Shown: positions 62,728 through 64,000 of the stretch, piece by piece
Layout: every line of letters begins with the position of its first letter
Position numbering within the stretch: the stretch's first letter is position 1
Made by a program: the position numbers and the translations under genes
Source of the DNA: SHLQ01 sp033344795
GTDB taxonomy: Bacteria > Actinomycetota > Acidimicrobiia > Acidimicrobiales > SHLQ01
Direction of reading: 5' to 3'
DNA: 64,000 bases
Assembly (NCBI GenBank): GCA_033344795.1
Contig: JAWPMS010000001.1
Span: forward strand, 682,001-746,000
The notes under the pieces: model-generated
Database searches by the model: none
What the model was told of the DNA's origin: nothing
What the model saw: only the letters and a program-made list of their open reading frames with translations

Positions 62728-63031
62728 CTTCGTCCAACATGGGCTCATCGGCCGATCGATAAACCAGCACAGCGAGTCCCTTCTCCGATATCACTTCCGC
62801 GCGGACGCCCCGAAGAAGCAATCGGTCACGCACCCGCACTGCAGCGGCAGCATCAGGGAACGATCGCGTCGCACCATCGACGGAGTCGCGAAGGCTGTTC
62901 GCGCGATCGACACGAGCTGTCTCCACAGTGGCGCGTGACTTGGCGTTGACCGAGCGATGCACGGTTGGAGCGATGAGCAGGACAAGAAAACCGATGGCGA
63001 TCAGTCCAACGATCACCATCCAGGGAGCCAT
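62702..63031 (-). CDS. Small membrane-anchored protein of unknown function
   Basis: 109 residues. One N-terminal transmembrane segment (VIVGLIAIGFLVLLIAPTV), then a helical region and a small alpha/beta end (LLLRGVRAEVISEKGLAVLVYRSADEPMLDEVIAEL). The 3' end overlaps the SWIM gene by 26 nt on the opposite strand. No family recognised. Confidence 0.65.
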   Translation of the reverse strand: MAPWMVIVGLIAIGFLVLLIAPTVHRSVNAKSRATVETARVDRANSLRDSVDGATRSFPDAAAAVRVRDRLLLRGVRAEVISEKGLAVLVYRSADEPMLDEVIAELGNH

Positions 63032-63055
63032 TGGTTCGGTCTGCCTCGGGCGAAC

Positions 63056-63934
63056 TCAGGGCGCTGACGTGTGATCGTCGGCGCTGGTCATTCGCGCCGC
63101 ATCATTTGCCTGCCACAGCGCGCTCCGCAAGATCTCGCGGTCTCGCAGCTGCTGCTCGCTCGTGAAGATACGCACAACATCGGGGCCGAGTGACTCCTCG
63201 TGTTCGACATACATATCGTGAAGCCGAACTCGCTGATCATCGGACAGCAGAACGACGGGAAGTCGCAGTGCTGCGAGCCCGGCTGTCTCGGGATAGCCAC
63301 AAAGACCGATGAGCGAGTCTCGGGCGAGAGTCCCAGACGGGTGAATTGGATCGCTGGCGAGGTGCGCAAGGAGATCGAGGGTTCTGGGAAGGGCCAGTCC
63401 GCGACTCTTCTCCTCGCTTGCCAATCGACCCGGAGCTGTGGGTCGTACCGCCGCATCGAGTGCGGCAATGACACGAAACTGATACGCCAGCGAGATGATC
63501 TCCCGCTCGGAGTCGACCGCAGAGAACAACGTTTGATGCGTCTCATAACCATGTTGGCAGAGCTCGACCAGCTCGATCTTTGCAAGTTCGTCATCCTCGA
63601 CGAGGCGCGCCTTGAGAACTCGCACCATGTGAATCAGGTTGTGACCATCAGCTTGCTGCTCGAGGATCCATCGGAGCTGCGTGTCCAGTCGCTGCGGCAA
63701 GACACGGTCGGCAAACAAGGTCAGCTCGCAGACTTCGGAGGCAACCTGTACGCAATAATCCACGAGTCCAACGACATCGTCGCGAGGGTCCTCGTCGATC
63801 AAGTAGTCGTAAAAGACATCAGTGAGCTGCGACGTGAATTGATCCGGGGTCAGTTCGGCGTTCCGACATCTGTCGCGGATGGCATCGACCGCATCAATTG
63901 TTTCGGTGTATCGGGGGGAGCCCATCTGGGACAT
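63056..63934 (-). CDS. Uncharacterised helical protein
   Basis: 292 residues, predicted mostly alpha-helical, with an acidic N-terminal half (YDYLIDEDPRDDVVGLVDY) and no signal peptide or membrane segment. No catalytic motif was seen. It lies 24 nt before the small membrane protein gene on the same strand, so the two may be one operon. Function unknown. Confidence 0.65.
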   Translation of the reverse strand: MSQMGSPRYTETIDAVDAIRDRCRNAELTPDQFTSQLTDVFYDYLIDEDPRDDVVGLVDYCVQVASEVCELTLFADRVLPQRLDTQLRWILEQQADGHNLIHMVRVLKARLVEDDELAKIELVELCQHGYETHQTLFSAVDSEREIISLAYQFRVIAALDAAVRPTAPGRLASEEKSRGLALPRTLDLLAHLASDPIHPSGTLARDSLIGLCGYPETAGLAALRLPVVLLSDDQRVRLHDMYVEHEESLGPDVVRIFTSEQQLRDREILRSALWQANDAARMTSADDHTSAP

Positions 63935-64000
63935 TCTGGTCTGGCGCGGTGACAGAGTCGTGGACCATGCATGTGACTCCCGCCAACGAGCCGGCGTTGG

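Noticed and set aside
63967..64000. Start of a plus-strand gene at the right edge (ATG 63967)
   Set aside because: Only 11 codons are visible, with no ribosome-binding site or homology to judge.

Overview
The window is GC-rich, densely coded actinobacterial chromosome. Most likely it comes from an acidimicrobial (Ilumatobacter-like) member of the Actinomycetota; this is inference. The supporting signs are an RsiG-type c-di-GMP-binding anti-sigma gene, a DUF3097 gene, zinc-ligand versions of S14 and L36, an Rpf-type resuscitation domain, the rplM-rpsI-glmM-glmS cluster, and an L4 protein ending in an actinobacterial 'sunset'-like domain. GTG and TTG starts are common. No tRNA, rRNA, CRISPR array, transposase or phage gene was seen.

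Layout. 1-4.5 kb: an rsiG-like gene cut by the left edge, a MoaD/ThiS protein, then a translationally coupled set on the plus strand (histidine phosphatase, YgjP-like metalloprotease, threonine dehydratase-like enzyme, gamma-glutamyltransferase). 4.5-12.7 kb: HrpA-type helicase, AcpS, divergent O-acetylhomoserine sulfhydrylase plus CoA-binding protein, and a two-gene bacterial PH-domain operon. 12.8-18.6 kb: an unusually large GlmS, GlmM, S9 and L13. 18.8-22.4 kb: a two-component pair, an SDR and TruA. 22.5-25.7 kb: alpha-type ribosomal operon (infA to rplQ). 25.7-28.3 kb: three plus-strand genes, including a secreted, extremely acidic repeat protein; they separate adk from infA, and map is absent. 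28.4-40 kb: spc- and S10-type ribosomal operons (rplC to adk), with no rpsJ. 40-50.9 kb: MarR regulator, RimK-TrkA_C fusion, aspartoacylase-like enzyme, degenerate NERD protein, RTX-Rpf fusion, a thioredoxin-like lipoprotein with an in-frame UGA at its redox cysteine position, then small-molecule enzymes. 50.9-57.7 kb: HerA, SbcD (Mre11), SbcC (Rad50), a PNPOx-fold protein and a NurA-like nuclease. 57.7-64 kb: secreted GH26-like glycosidase, Snf2-SWIM pair and two uncharacterised genes.

The two most notable signals are the candidate selenoprotein at 45044-45688 (UGA aligned with the first Cys of a CxxC motif and followed by a SECIS-like hairpin) and the bacterial HerA-Mre11-Rad50-NurA-like cluster at 50911-57708. 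Others are the enlarged GlmS, the ribosomal proteins L4, L22 and S3 with acidic or domain-bearing tails, the RTX-Rpf fusion, and two intergenic tandem-repeat arrays (27-nt and 48-nt units).
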